Assembly (NCBI RefSeq): GCF_002262885.1
Contig: NZ_NKYF01000002.1
Location: 310,001 to 374,000 of the forward strand
Length of the DNA stretch: 64,000 bases
Source of the DNA: Pseudonocardia sp. MH-G8
Lineage (GTDB): Bacteria > Actinomycetota > Actinomycetes > Mycobacteriales > Pseudonocardiaceae
Direction: 5' to 3'
In this document: positions 26,307 to 35,148 of the stretch, piece after piece
Layout of the letters: each line of letters begins with the position of its first letter
Numbering within the stretch: position 1 is the first letter of the stretch
The notes under the pieces: model-generated
Databases searched by the model: none
Told to the model about the DNA's origin: nothing
Seen by the model: only the letters and a program-made list of their open reading frames with translations
Program-made: the position numbers and the translations under genes

Positions 26307-26561
26307 ATGGTGCGCGTCCCCCTCACCCCGGCCGACCGCGAGCGCGGCGAGCGGCTCGGCGTGCTGCTGCGCGAGGCCCGGGGCGAGCGCAGCCTCGCCG
26401 ACGTGGCCACGGCCGCCGGCATCTCGGCGGAGACCCTGCGCAAGATCGAGACCGGCCGCATCCCCACACCCGCGTTCTTCACGGTGTCCGCGCTCGCCGC
26501 GACCCTCGACCTGTCCCTCGACACCCTCGCGGGCGCGATCTGCCGCAGCGCGGTGCCCTGA
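26307..26561 (+). CDS. Small XRE-type helix-turn-helix regulator
   Basis: The 84-residue protein is essentially a single lambda-repressor-like HTH: RLGVLLREARGERSLADVATAAGISAETLRKIETGRIPTPAFFTVSALAATLDLSLDTLAG. No second domain is present. Closely similar short proteins occur throughout actinobacteria as single-domain regulators of unknown target. The start is set by the TACTAT box seven bases upstream. Its neighbours give no hint of function. Confidence 0.88.
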   Translation: MVRVPLTPADRERGERLGVLLREARGERSLADVATAAGISAETLRKIETGRIPTPAFFTVSALAATLDLSLDTLAGAICRSAVP

Positions 26562-26570
26562 CGATCCCGA

Positions 26571-27200
26571 TCAGCCTTCCCGCGCCTGGAAGGTGAAGAG
26601 CCGCCCGCCAGGTGTCGGCATCGGGGCGGACCGCGCCCGCAGCACACCGGCGCCGACGGACCAACCCGACCCGGGCGCGGTGGCGAACGCGACCTCCTCC
26701 ACCCCGGCCTCGGAGAGCCACGAGCGGATCCGGACGGTGAGGTCGGGCGCGCGGCGGTGGCGGGTCCAGATGACCGTGCCCCCGGTCGCGAGCAGAGCCG
26801 GAACCGCCGCCACCGTCCGTGCGACGTCCGCGTCACCGACGTTGCCGAAGATCCCGCAGAGGAGCAGCAGATCAGCCGGGACCGCCCCCGCGCACGCCGC
26901 CGTGCTGCCCGCGTCGGCCGTCAGAACCTCGATCGAGGGCGGCGCTGCCGCGCGCGCCGCGCCGGACAGCACCGGGTCGAGCTCGACGAGGCGTCCCGTG
27001 ACATCGCGCCCCCGGGGGTGCCCGGCGAGCACCGGGAGCACGTCGCGCCCGTCGCCCGCGCACAACGACAGCAACCTCGGCGAGCCGGGTGCAGCCCGCT
27101 GGAGAGCCAGTGCGATCTGCTCCTGCACCGCGACCAGCCGCTGCGAGAGCTCGCTCCCGGGGTCCTCGTACTGCAGGTGCCAGCTCGCCCAGTCCGTCAT
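26571..27200 (-). CDS. SAM-dependent methyltransferase-like protein
   Basis: The 209-residue class I methyltransferase fold has motif I LLSLCAGDGRDVLPVL with its acidic end of strand 2 in VELDP. Further motifs are DLLLLCGIFGNV (motif IV region) and GGTVIWTRHRR. The N-terminus MTDWASWHLQYEDPGSELSQRL fits a family of uncharacterised actinobacterial methyltransferases. ATG 27200 is chosen; an ATG four codons upstream (27212) is possible. The substrate is unknown. Confidence 0.8.
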   Translation of the reverse strand: MTDWASWHLQYEDPGSELSQRLVAVQEQIALALQRAAPGSPRLLSLCAGDGRDVLPVLAGHPRGRDVTGRLVELDPVLSGAARAAAPPSIEVLTADAGSTAACAGAVPADLLLLCGIFGNVGDADVARTVAAVPALLATGGTVIWTRHRRAPDLTVRIRSWLSEAGVEEVAFATAPGSGWSVGAGVLRARSAPMPTPGGRLFTFQAREG

Positions 27201-27239
27201 GCAGCCCAGCATCCCGTCGCGCCACCCGTCGCCGCACTA

Positions 27240-27270
27240 TTGCCCTGAAGTCAGCTTCATGTTCAAGACT
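27240..27270 (+). promoter_or_regulatory. Putative operator/promoter of the quinone oxidoreductase gene
   Basis: A perfect inverted repeat TGAAG-TCAG-CTTCA (27246-27259) follows a -35-like TTGCCC (27240-27245). A weak -10-like AAGACT sits 19 bp downstream, the long spacing used by MerR-type activators. No regulator gene is adjacent. GAGGGG before the GTG/ATG start (27294/27297) provides the ribosome site. Confidence 0.35.
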
Positions 27271-27296
27271 GGGGCGACGGACGAGGGGATGACGTG

Positions 27297-28274
27297 ATGC
27301 AACAGATCGTGGTGGAGCGGTTCGGCGGGCCCGAGGTCCTGGTGGCCCGGGACGCGCCGGACCCGGTGGCCGCATCGGGCGAGGTGGTCGTCGCCGTGCG
27401 GGCGGCCGACACCCTGTGGATCGAGACGGTGATCCGGAGCGGCGACGGGAGGCCGCACTGGCCCCAGACGCCGCCCTACGTTCCGGGCAACGCGGTGGCC
27501 GGGCACGTGCTGGCGGTGGGGAGCGGGGTCGATCCGGGCCTGCTCGGCCGGGCGGTGGTGGCGCGGACCGGCGGCACCGGCGGGTACGCCGAGCAGGTGG
27601 CGGTGCGGGCGTCGGAGGTGACCCCGGTGCCGGACGGTGTTGACCTGCAGGTTGCGGCCGCGCTGCTGCACGACGGCGTCACCGCGCTGGCCCTGCTCGA
27701 GATCACCCGGATCGGCGGGGAGGACAGGGTGCTGGTGGTCGGGGCGAGCGGAGGGCTGGGCATCGTCGCCGTGCAGCTGGCGAAGGCACGCGGCGCGACG
27801 GTCGTGGCCACCGCCCGCGACGAGCGCAAGATCGCCCGCGTGCGCGAGCTGGGCGTCGATGCGGTCATCGACTCCGAGGCCCCGGACTGGGTCGATCGGG
27901 CCCGCCGGGCACTCGGCGGCACGGGCGCCACGGTGGTGCTGGACAACATCGGCGGCACCGTCGGCGAAGCGGCGTTCACCCTGGTGGAACCGGGTGGCCG
28001 CTTCTCCGCACACGGCACGCCGAGCGGGCGGTTCACCGAGATCGACCCGGCCGAGGCGCAGCGCCGGGGCGTCCGGCTCACCGGGATCGCCGACGTGCAG
28101 CTCTCCCCCGACGACGTTCGCCGGCTCACGGCCGGAGCGCTGGCCGAGGCGGCCGCCGGCGGGGTGGCTCCGGTGATCGGTCAGACGCACCCGCTGACGA
28201 AGGCCGCCGACGCGCACGCGGGCATCGAGGCGCGGACGGTGTTCGGCAAGACCTTGCTCACCGTCGCGCCCTGA
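27297..28274 (+). CDS. Zinc-independent quinone oxidoreductase (MDR superfamily)
   Basis: The 325-residue product has a GroES-like N-terminal fold and a Rossmann domain with VLVVGASGGLGIVAVQLAKARGA (NADPH binding). The structural and catalytic zinc cysteines of alcohol dehydrogenases are missing. The blocks YVPGNAVAGHVLAVG and HPLTKAADAHAGIEARTVFGKTLL are typical of quinone oxidoreductase/zeta-crystallin-like proteins. It should reduce quinones or enones with NADPH. A possible palindromic operator lies upstream, pointing to stress induction. Confidence 0.88.
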   Translation: MQQIVVERFGGPEVLVARDAPDPVAASGEVVVAVRAADTLWIETVIRSGDGRPHWPQTPPYVPGNAVAGHVLAVGSGVDPGLLGRAVVARTGGTGGYAEQVAVRASEVTPVPDGVDLQVAAALLHDGVTALALLEITRIGGEDRVLVVGASGGLGIVAVQLAKARGATVVATARDERKIARVRELGVDAVIDSEAPDWVDRARRALGGTGATVVLDNIGGTVGEAAFTLVEPGGRFSAHGTPSGRFTEIDPAEAQRRGVRLTGIADVQLSPDDVRRLTAGALAEAAAGGVAPVIGQTHPLTKAADAHAGIEARTVFGKTLLTVAP

Positions 28275-28307
28275 CGCGGACGGTCGCGCGCGGGGAGCGG
28301 GCCCGGC

Positions 28308-29471
28308 TCAGCCGGCCGCGCGCTGCAACGTGACGAGCCGGGACACCGCCTCGGCGAGCACCTCGTCGCGCTTGCAGAAGGCGAAGCGGACCAGCGAGCG
28401 GCCCAGCTCGGGGTCGGCGCAGAACACCGACACCGGCACCGCGGCCACGCCGGCGCGCTCGGGCAGGCTCCAGCAGAACTCGGCGCCGTCGGTGAACCCC
28501 AGCGGGGTGACGTCGGTGACCACGAAGTAGGTGCCTGCCGTGTCGAACACGGTGAAGCCGGCCTCGCGCAACCCGCCGGAGAGCAGGTCGCGCTTGCGCT
28601 GCAGGTCGCCCGCCAGCTCCGCGTAGAACGAGTCGGGCAGGCCGAGTGCCGCGGCGAGCGCGGGCTGGAACGGCGCGCCACTGACGTAGGTGAGGAACTG
28701 CTTCACCGCGCGGACGGCCGACACCAGCTCGGCGGGCCCGTGCACCCAACCGACCTTCCAGCCGGTGACCGAGAACGTCTTGCCGACCGAGGAGATCGTG
28801 AGCGTGCGCTCGGCCATCCCGGGCAGGCTCGCCATCGGGATGTGCGGACGGCCGTCGTAGAGCATGTGCTCGTACACCTCGTCGGTGACGATCACCGCGC
28901 CGTGCTCGGCCGCGAGCTCGCCGATCAACGTGAGCTGCGCGCGGTCGAGCACGGTGCCGGTGGGGTTGTGCGGGGTGTTGACCAGCACCACTCGTGTGCG
29001 GGCGGAGAACGCGGCCCGCAGCTCGTCGGGGTCGAAGGCGAACGAGAGACCGCTCGGCCGCAGCGGGACCGGGCGGATCTGCGCTCCGGCCAGCGCGATC
29101 GTGGCGGCGTAGGAGTCGTAGTAGGGCTGGAACGTGACGACCTCGTCGCCCGGCTCGCACAAAGCGAGCATGGCGGAGGCGATGGCCTCGGTGGCCCCGG
29201 TGGTGACGAGCACCGTGTCCGGGTCGACGTCGAGGCCGTAGAAGCGCCGCTGGTGCTCGGCCACCGCCGAGCGCAGCTCGGGGATGCCGATGCCGGGCGG
29301 GTACTGGTTGATCCCACCCTGGATGTTGGCGGCGGCGTCGCTGAGCAGCGACGCCGGGCCGTCGGTGTCGGGGAAGCCCTGGCCGAGGTTGATCGCGCCG
29401 GTGCGCAGGGCGAGCGCCGACATCTCGGCGAAGATCGTCGACGAGTGGGCGCGCATGCGTTCGACCAGCAT
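28308..29471 (-). CDS. dapC: PLP-dependent aminotransferase, probable N-succinyldiaminopimelate aminotransferase
   Basis: The 387-residue fold-type I aminotransferase has INLGQGFPDTDGP, YPPGIGIPELR, TGATEAIASAMLAL, VNTPHNPTGTVLD, VTDEVYEHMLYDG and the PLP lysine in ISSVGKTFSVTGWKVGW. The sequence follows M. tuberculosis DapC (Rv0858c) closely along its length, so a role in lysine and peptidoglycan diaminopimelate synthesis is likely. Related kynurenine or methionine aminotransferases are the alternative. ATG 29471 is chosen over GTG 29480, because the -10 TACCGT overlaps that GTG and ends seven bases before the ATG. Confidence 0.88.
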   Translation of the reverse strand: MLVERMRAHSSTIFAEMSALALRTGAINLGQGFPDTDGPASLLSDAAANIQGGINQYPPGIGIPELRSAVAEHQRRFYGLDVDPDTVLVTTGATEAIASAMLALCEPGDEVVTFQPYYDSYAATIALAGAQIRPVPLRPSGLSFAFDPDELRAAFSARTRVVLVNTPHNPTGTVLDRAQLTLIGELAAEHGAVIVTDEVYEHMLYDGRPHIPMASLPGMAERTLTISSVGKTFSVTGWKVGWVHGPAELVSAVRAVKQFLTYVSGAPFQPALAAALGLPDSFYAELAGDLQRKRDLLSGGLREAGFTVFDTAGTYFVVTDVTPLGFTDGAEFCWSLPERAGVAAVPVSVFCADPELGRSLVRFAFCKRDEVLAEAVSRLVTLQRAAG

Positions 29472-29478
29472 GGGGTGC

Positions 29479-29484
29479 ACGGTA
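29479..29484 (-). promoter_or_regulatory. -10 box TACCGT of a leaderless promoter (dapC)
   Basis: On the minus strand TACCGT is followed by seven bases and the ATG at 29471. The alternative start GTG 29480 overlaps the box itself. Confidence 0.55.
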
Positions 29485-29584
29485 CGGCGCCGGGATCGCC
29501 CACCGGGCAGGGGTCAACGCACCAGCCGTACCGACAAGATCGCACTCGACCGCGCGCAAACCCGAAACTGTCGGGAGGCCCGCC

Positions 29585-29590
29585 TACCGT
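29585..29590 (+). promoter_or_regulatory. -10 box TACCGT of a leaderless promoter (PNPOx-like gene)
   Basis: TACCGT is followed by seven bases and the ATG at 29598; no SD sequence. It is about 100 bp from, and divergent to, the dapC promoter. Confidence 0.55.
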
Positions 29591-29597
29591 GCGAGCC

Positions 29598-30020
29598 ATG
29601 CCACTCTCGAAACACGATCGCGAGCAGTTCCTCGCCGAGCCCCACGTCGCGGCGCTGTCCGTGGCCGCCGGGCCGGAACGCGGGCCGCTGACCGTGCCGA
29701 TCTGGTACCAGTACTCGCCCGGCGGCGAGCTCTGGTTCCACACCCCGGTCGGCTCGCGCAAGGCCCGCCTCATCGACGCCGCGGGCCGCGTGTCGCTGAT
29801 GGTCGACGTAGCGGACGAGCGGATCTGCTACGTCTCGGTGGAGGGCCCGGTCGTGCGCACCGAGCCGGGCACCGACGAGGTCGTACGGGAGATGAGTGCC
29901 CGGTACCTGCCCGCGGAGCGGGTGGCGTCGTACGTCGAGTTCGCGCTGGCCGAACACGGCGAGCAGGTCGTCTACGTCGTGCGCCCCGAGCGCTGGCTCT
30001 CGGCCGATCTGACGTCGTAG
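29598..30020 (+). CDS. Pyridoxamine 5'-phosphate oxidase-like (split-barrel flavin/F420-binding) protein
   Basis: The 140-residue split beta-barrel has REQFLAEPHVAALSVAAGPERGPLTVPIWYQYSPGGELWFHTPVGSRKARLI, then RVSLMVDVADERICYVSVEGPV. This is the pattern of the actinobacterial PNPOx-like group that binds FMN or F420. It lacks features needed to claim true PNP oxidase activity. The role may be reduction of a small aromatic or quinone. It has its own leaderless promoter and converges on the D-threonine-aldolase-like gene one base away. Confidence 0.82.
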   Translation: MPLSKHDREQFLAEPHVAALSVAAGPERGPLTVPIWYQYSPGGELWFHTPVGSRKARLIDAAGRVSLMVDVADERICYVSVEGPVVRTEPGTDEVVREMSARYLPAERVASYVEFALAEHGEQVVYVVRPERWLSADLTS

Positions 30021-30021
30021 C

Positions 30022-31014
30022 TCACCAGCCGCGCATGTCCACCGGCCACGTCTCCAGCACGGTGTCGCCGTCCACGAGGTGCATCCGCTCGTGCAGCGCC
30101 ACCGTGGGGTCGACGTGCGCGGGCAGCACGCGCACCCGCTCGCCGACCCGCACCGGCTCGTCCCGCACGAAGGTCGTGTGCTCGTCGGCGCAGCGGCGCA
30201 CCTGCGCGCCGTCGATGCTGGGCAGCCCGTGGTCCATGCCGAGCGCCTTGAGGCCCACGTCCGCCACGGCGTGCCCGGCCGACACCGACACCACCGTGCC
30301 GAGCACCGACAGCGCCTGCCCGAAGGGGTGCCCCACCGCGTCGTAGGCCGTGTCCATGAGCGCGTACGAGCCGGCCTGGATCTCCGTGGCCCAGATGTTG
30401 TCGCGGTAGGTGCCGGTACCGCCTGCGCTGACGACCTCGCCTCCCACGTCGGCCGCCGCGGCCTGCAGCAGCGCCATCGCCTCGCCGGTGCGTCGCTTGC
30501 GCTCCTCCGGGTCGCTCACGAGCTGCAGGTGGCCCTCGTACCCCATCACGCCGCGCACCTCGAGGCCCGCGCTCCGGGCCGCGGCGGCCAGCTCGCCGGC
30601 GCGCTCGGGCGGGCAGCCGCAGCGGTTCAGCCCGACGTTGACGTCCACGAGCACCTCGCGCACGCCACCGCCGGCTGCGGCCGCCACGGTCTCGGGCGAG
30701 TCGACGGCCGTCGTCACCCGGGCGCCGTCCGCCACGAGCGAGCCCAGGCGGCGGGCGTCGAGCACCTCATTGGCGAGCAGCAGGTCCGCGCCCAGCCCGG
30801 CGGCCGCCATCACCTCGCACTCGCGCACGGTGGCGCAGGTGAAGCCGGAGTGGCCCGAGGCCTGCTGGCGTCTCGCGAGCGCCGTGGTCTTGTGCGCCTT
30901 CACGTGCGGGCGCAGCCGCGGGCCCGGCAGCGCGGCGCTCATCGTGGCGAGGTTCGCGTCCAGGAGGTCCCGCTCCACGAGCAGGGCAGGGGTGGTCAGC
31001 TCGGAGATCCGCAC
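30022..31014 (-). CDS. D-threonine aldolase/D-serine dehydratase-like PLP enzyme
   Basis: The 330-residue fold-type III PLP enzyme (alanine-racemase barrel plus beta domain) begins ELTTPALLVERDLLDANLATM. The PLP lysine is in RPHVKAHKTTALARRQ, followed by EVLVDVNVGLNRCG and a GYEGHL block. Near the C-terminus, PAHVDPTVALHE contains a His-x-Asp pair like the metal site of D-threonine aldolase; D-serine dehydratases have His-x-Cys. It should split D-threonine-type beta-hydroxy amino acids. GTG 31014 is set by a TAGCGT box eight bases upstream. Confidence 0.85.
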   Translation of the reverse strand: MRISELTTPALLVERDLLDANLATMSAALPGPRLRPHVKAHKTTALARRQQASGHSGFTCATVRECEVMAAAGLGADLLLANEVLDARRLGSLVADGARVTTAVDSPETVAAAAGGGVREVLVDVNVGLNRCGCPPERAGELAAAARSAGLEVRGVMGYEGHLQLVSDPEERKRRTGEAMALLQAAAADVGGEVVSAGGTGTYRDNIWATEIQAGSYALMDTAYDAVGHPFGQALSVLGTVVSVSAGHAVADVGLKALGMDHGLPSIDGAQVRRCADEHTTFVRDEPVRVGERVRVLPAHVDPTVALHERMHLVDGDTVLETWPVDMRGW

Positions 31015-31022
31015 GCGCGGCC

Positions 31023-31028
31023 ACGCTA
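31023..31028 (-). promoter_or_regulatory. -10 box TAGCGT of a leaderless promoter (D-threonine-aldolase-like gene)
   Basis: TAGCGT on the minus strand is followed by eight bases and GTG 31014. It excludes the longer reading frame to 31134. Confidence 0.5.
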
Positions 31029-31106
31029 CCGCCCCCCACACGTGTCCTGCCCCACAGATCCTCGAGCTGGGGAATCCGTGCACCCGCGTGTTGCCTTGAG
31101 CGACCA

Positions 31107-32378
31107 GTGACGCTGACTCCCGATCGTGTCCCACAGGCCGTACCGGACACCCGGGGGGATCGCCTCCGGCTGGTCCTGGTGCTGGGCTCGCTCATCGCGC
31201 TGGGACCACTGACCATCGACCTCTACCTCCCCGCACTCCCGACGATCACCAGTGAGCTGCTGACGACGTCGGCGACGGTGCAGCTGACCCTGACCGGCAC
31301 CCTCGCAGGGCTCGCGCTCGGCCAGCTGCTGATCGGCCCGCTCTCCGACCGCCTGGGACGCAAGCGGCCGCTGCTCGCGGGTGCGGCCGTGCACGTGTTC
31401 GCCTCCCTGCTGAGCATCGTCGCGCCCAACGTGGCCGTGCTCGGCGGCCTCCGCGTGCTGCAGGGCCTCGGCGCCGCAGCAGGCGCGGTGATCGCGATGG
31501 CGATCGTGCGCGACCTCTACACCGGACGGGCCGCGGCCACCCTCCTCTCGCGCCTGATCCTCGTGATGGGTGCGGCGCCGGTGCTCGCGCCGACGCTCGG
31601 CGCCCAGGTGCTGGAGTTCACCTCGTGGCGCGGGCTCTTCGGCGTCCTCGCGCTCTACAGCCTGGTGCTCCTCCCGATCGCCGCCCGGATGCTCCCGGAG
31701 ACGCTGCCGCCGCAGCGCCGCCGGACCTCCGGCGTACTGGGGACGATGCGCACCTACGGCAGCCTGCTGCGCGACCGCACCTTCCTCGGCCTGATCCTGG
31801 TCGCGGGCCTGGCCATGTCCGCGGTCATGAGCTACGTCTCCGGCGCCTCGTTCGTGTTCCAGGAGCAGTTCGGGCTCAACCAGCAGCAGTTCGGCCTCGC
31901 GTTCAGCAGCGGGGCGATCTGGATGATCATCGCCAGCCAGCTCAACCCGGTGCTGCTGCGCCGCTTCGAGCCGCGACAGCTCCTGCTCGGCGCGATCATC
32001 GCCGGCGCGACGGCCGGCCTGCTGCTGCTCACGCTCGCGAGCTCGGGCACCGGCGGGCTGTTCGGGGTGCTGGTGCCGCTCTGGCTGGTGCTGCTCTCGG
32101 TCGGGCTGGCACTGCCGAACGCACCCGCGCTCGCCCTCTCCCGGCACGGCGAGGCCGCGGGTACGGCGGCCGCCCTGCTCGGCGCGGTGCAGTTCGGCGT
32201 CGGCGCGGCCGTCTCGCCGCTGGTCGGCGTGCTGGGCAACGACGCCGGTGCGATGGCGACCACGATGGCGGGCGGCCTGGTGCTGTCGCTGCTCGTGCTC
32301 GTCCTGGTCGTGCAGCCGTGGCGGCTCGCCGACATCGAGCCGGTGCCCGCCGAGGACGTGGCCGCGGCGGTGGCCTGA
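31107..32378 (+). CDS. MFS drug-efflux transporter, Bcr/CflA type
   Basis: The 423-residue protein has 12 predicted membrane helices. LGSLIALGPLTIDLYLPALPTI in helix 1 and the loop 2-3 motif GPLSDRLGRKRPLL (motif A) are hallmarks of Bcr/CflA exporters (bicyclomycin, chloramphenicol and related compounds). It also has RVLQGLGAAAGAVIAMAIVRD (motif B-like arginine in helix 4). The actual substrate is unknown. GTG 31107 gives the expected short cytoplasmic N-terminus; no clear SD is seen. Confidence 0.88.
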   Translation: MTLTPDRVPQAVPDTRGDRLRLVLVLGSLIALGPLTIDLYLPALPTITSELLTTSATVQLTLTGTLAGLALGQLLIGPLSDRLGRKRPLLAGAAVHVFASLLSIVAPNVAVLGGLRVLQGLGAAAGAVIAMAIVRDLYTGRAAATLLSRLILVMGAAPVLAPTLGAQVLEFTSWRGLFGVLALYSLVLLPIAARMLPETLPPQRRRTSGVLGTMRTYGSLLRDRTFLGLILVAGLAMSAVMSYVSGASFVFQEQFGLNQQQFGLAFSSGAIWMIIASQLNPVLLRRFEPRQLLLGAIIAGATAGLLLLTLASSGTGGLFGVLVPLWLVLLSVGLALPNAPALALSRHGEAAGTAAALLGAVQFGVGAAVSPLVGVLGNDAGAMATTMAGGLVLSLLVLVLVVQPWRLADIEPVPAEDVAAAVA

Positions 32379-32391
32379 CCTGCCGAGGGCG

Positions 32392-33015
32392 TCAGGAGCG
32401 CTCGCGCACCGCGACCAGCGGGAGGAACGCCTGCGTGAGCGGTCCGATCGCCGCGGCGTAGAGCACGGTACCCACTCCTGCGGTGCCGCCGAGCAACCAA
32501 CCCGTGGCGAGCACGACGACCTCGATGGCGGTCCGGACCAGTCGCACCGATCGACCGGTCCGGGCCGCGAACCCGGTCATCAGCCCGTCCCGGGGTCCGG
32601 GGCCGAGGCGCGCACCGACGTAGGCCGCGGTCGCGAGGCCGTTCAGCACGACCCCGCCGACGAGCAGCGCGATCCGCGCCGCCGGCGCGTCGGGTGCGGG
32701 GAAAACTGCGAGCACGAGGTCGACGACCACCGCGATCACCACGACGTTGGCCACCGTGCCGATGCCGGGACGCTGCCGCAACGGGATCCACAGCAGCAGC
32801 ACCACGATCCCGGTGATCGCCGTGATCGTGCCGAAGCTGAGCGGCGTCTGGACGACGATGCCCTCGTGCAGCACGTCCCACGGGTTGAGGCCCAGGCCGC
32901 TGCGGATCTGCATCGCCATGCTCACCCCGTACAGCGCGAGGCCGGCGAACAGCTGCGTCAGCCGCCTGGCGGGGTCGCGGGTGACGGGGATCGGGCGGAG
33001 ATCGACGGCGGCCAT
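32392..33015 (-). CDS. YczE/YyaS-like integral membrane protein
   Basis: The 207-residue protein has about five to six membrane helices. LFAGLALYGVSMAMQIRSGLGLNPWDVLHEGI is the family signature, and GARLGPGPRDGLMTG is a second conserved block. B. subtilis YczE affects surfactin production, but the biochemical role is unknown. ATG 33015 is preferred over a longer start at 33057, because GAGG lies eight bases upstream. It converges on the MFS gene. Confidence 0.85.
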   Translation of the reverse strand: MAAVDLRPIPVTRDPARRLTQLFAGLALYGVSMAMQIRSGLGLNPWDVLHEGIVVQTPLSFGTITAITGIVVLLLWIPLRQRPGIGTVANVVVIAVVVDLVLAVFPAPDAPAARIALLVGGVVLNGLATAAYVGARLGPGPRDGLMTGFAARTGRSVRLVRTAIEVVVLATGWLLGGTAGVGTVLYAAAIGPLTQAFLPLVAVRERS

Positions 33016-33143
33016 GCCACCATCCTCGCCCGCCCGCACGCGAGTGCCGATGGCCAATCGGGGAAGCGTGGCCCGGAGGCGGGATGATGGCAGGGATGTA
33101 GATCAGGCCCTGCCTCTCGGGCCGCCGATCATCGGAGGTCCTG

Positions 33144-35087
33144 GTGCGCCGCTTGTCCGTCCTGCTCGGGGTGCTGGCCGCGCTGGTGCTGTCCGCCGGC
33201 ATCGCGACCGCGGAACCGCCGCCGCGCCTCGCCGAGCGCGTCACCGACCGGGCCGGCGTGCTGGCGCCCGGACAGGCGGCGGAGATCGAGGCGGCGATCC
33301 AGCGGCTGCGCGCCGAGGACGGTGTGGACCTGTTCGTGGTCTTCGTCGAGTCGTTCGACGGGGCCGGCGGTCAGGATTGGGCCGACGACGCGGCCACGAC
33401 GTCTCAGCTCGGCGACGAGGACGTCCTGCTCGCGGTGGCCGTGACCGACCGCGCCTACGGCGTCTCGGTCGCGGAGGGGTTCCCGCTCTCGGAGTCCACT
33501 GTCGATGACATCCGCTCCGAGCAGGTGGAACCCCGACTCGGCGCGGACGACTGGGCCGGCGCCGCCGTCGCGATGGCCGACGGGCTGCGCACGGGCGGCG
33601 GTGGCGGATTCCCGACCGGGCTGGTGGTGGCCGGTGGCCTGGCGGTGGCCGGGGTGGGCGCCTACGCGCTCCACCGGCGGAAGCAGGCGCGGGGGAAGGC
33701 ACCGGCGAGCGACGCCCCGGACGAGTTCGGGGACCGGTCGACCGAGGACCTCGCGTACCGCGCCAGCGCCGCGCTGATCGAGGTCGACGACGCCGTGCGC
33801 ACGTCGGAGCAGGAACTCACCGCCGCCCGCGCCCACTTCGGGGACGAGGCGGTGGCGGGGTTCGCCGCGGCGCTGGAGCAGTCGCGGGCCGACATGCTCC
33901 GCGCGTTCACGCTGCGCCAGCGGCTCGACGACAACGGGCGCGACGACGAGCCCGAGGACGAACGGACGCAGCGGGCCCTGCACGGCGAGATCATCGCGAT
34001 CGCCGCAGCCGCCGACGACCGGCTGGACGCGCACGTCGACGCGTTCGACGCGATGCGCGGCCTGGAGGCACGGGCGCCCGAGTACGTCGCCGAGCTGCAG
34101 ATCCGGCTCGACGCGGTCGTGGCGCGGCTCCCGCAGGCCGAGACGGCCTGGTCGGCGCTGCAGGCTCGATACGCGGCCACGGCGCTGGAGCCCGTGGACG
34201 GCGACATCGCACAGGCGCGGGAACTGCTGACGGCGGCAGCATCCGAGCTCGAGGAGGCCAGGGCAGGGCTCACCGCCCCAGGCTCGGCCGCCCCGGACGA
34301 CGGGGTCTCGGGCCAGGCGGCCGCCGTCGTCGACGCCCGGGCGGCCGAGGACGCCGTCACGCAGGCCGAGACGCTGCTCGACGGGATCGCCCGCCGGGAG
34401 TCCGAGCTGGCTGATGCCACCGCCCGGGTCCCGGCGGCCCGCGCCGAGGCCGAGCAGGACCTCGCGGAGGCCCGCGCGATCGGGGGCGACGCGCTGGCCC
34501 CGGTGGTGGCGCGGGCGGGCGCCGCGATCGCCGCCGCCGGCGAGGCCGCAAGCAGCGCGCAACCGGATCCGATCGCCGCGCTGCGGCTGCTCGGCGAAGC
34601 CGGCAGTGCCCTCGACGCGGGCATCGCCGAGGCCCGTGCTGCCGCCGACCGGCAACGTCACGCAGCCGCCGCGCTCGAACAGTCCGTGCTCACCGCCCGC
34701 TCCACGGTCGCGGCCGCGGAGGACTTCGTCGCCACGCGCCGTGGCGCCGTCGGCCCGCACGCCCGCACCCGGCTGGCCGAGGCCCGCCGCCACCTCCAGC
34801 AGGCCGGCGGCCCGGACCCGGTGGCCGCGCTGCGGGAGGCGCAGCAGGCCGACGCGCTCGCCCAGGAGGCCTTGCGGCTGGCGCGCGCGGACGTGACGCA
34901 GTGGTCGCGTCCCGCGTCGAGCACCGGCGTGGACCTGGGCAGCCTGATCCTCGGCGGGATCCTCTCCGGCGCAGCGGGCGGGTACCGCAGCAGCGGACGG
35001 CGGCAGGGCGGCGGCTTCCACCGCTCGCCCGGCAGCTTCGGCGGCTCCTCCCGGCGCGGGCGCCGGGGCGGCGGCGGCCGCTTCTGA
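33144..35087 (+). CDS. Secreted/membrane TPM-domain protein with long coiled-coil region
   Basis: The product has 647 residues. A signal peptide (RRLSVLLGVLAALVLSAGIATA) is followed by a TPM domain at about 25-150 (RVTDRAGVLAPGQAAEIEAAIQRLR... VEPRLGADDWAGAAVAMADGL). Then come a membrane helix at about 158-175 and a long alanine/glutamate-rich helical region to about 600. The C-terminus is Gly/Ser/Arg-rich (GGSSRRGRRGGGGRF), as in many actinobacterial TPM proteins. In other bacteria TPM proteins are linked to photosystem repair or membrane processes; the role here is unknown. The GTG has GGAGG five bases upstream. Confidence 0.85.
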   Translation: MRRLSVLLGVLAALVLSAGIATAEPPPRLAERVTDRAGVLAPGQAAEIEAAIQRLRAEDGVDLFVVFVESFDGAGGQDWADDAATTSQLGDEDVLLAVAVTDRAYGVSVAEGFPLSESTVDDIRSEQVEPRLGADDWAGAAVAMADGLRTGGGGGFPTGLVVAGGLAVAGVGAYALHRRKQARGKAPASDAPDEFGDRSTEDLAYRASAALIEVDDAVRTSEQELTAARAHFGDEAVAGFAAALEQSRADMLRAFTLRQRLDDNGRDDEPEDERTQRALHGEIIAIAAAADDRLDAHVDAFDAMRGLEARAPEYVAELQIRLDAVVARLPQAETAWSALQARYAATALEPVDGDIAQARELLTAAASELEEARAGLTAPGSAAPDDGVSGQAAAVVDARAAEDAVTQAETLLDGIARRESELADATARVPAARAEAEQDLAEARAIGGDALAPVVARAGAAIAAAGEAASSAQPDPIAALRLLGEAGSALDAGIAEARAAADRQRHAAAALEQSVLTARSTVAAAEDFVATRRGAVGPHARTRLAEARRHLQQAGGPDPVAALREAQQADALAQEALRLARADVTQWSRPASSTGVDLGSLILGGILSGAAGGYRSSGRRQGGGFHRSPGSFGGSSRRGRRGGGGRF

Positions 35088-35148
35088 TCGGCTGACCCGC
35101 GGCAGCGGGCGTCGGTGGCAGCGGTCGCGACCGCCGCCCGACCGGTGA

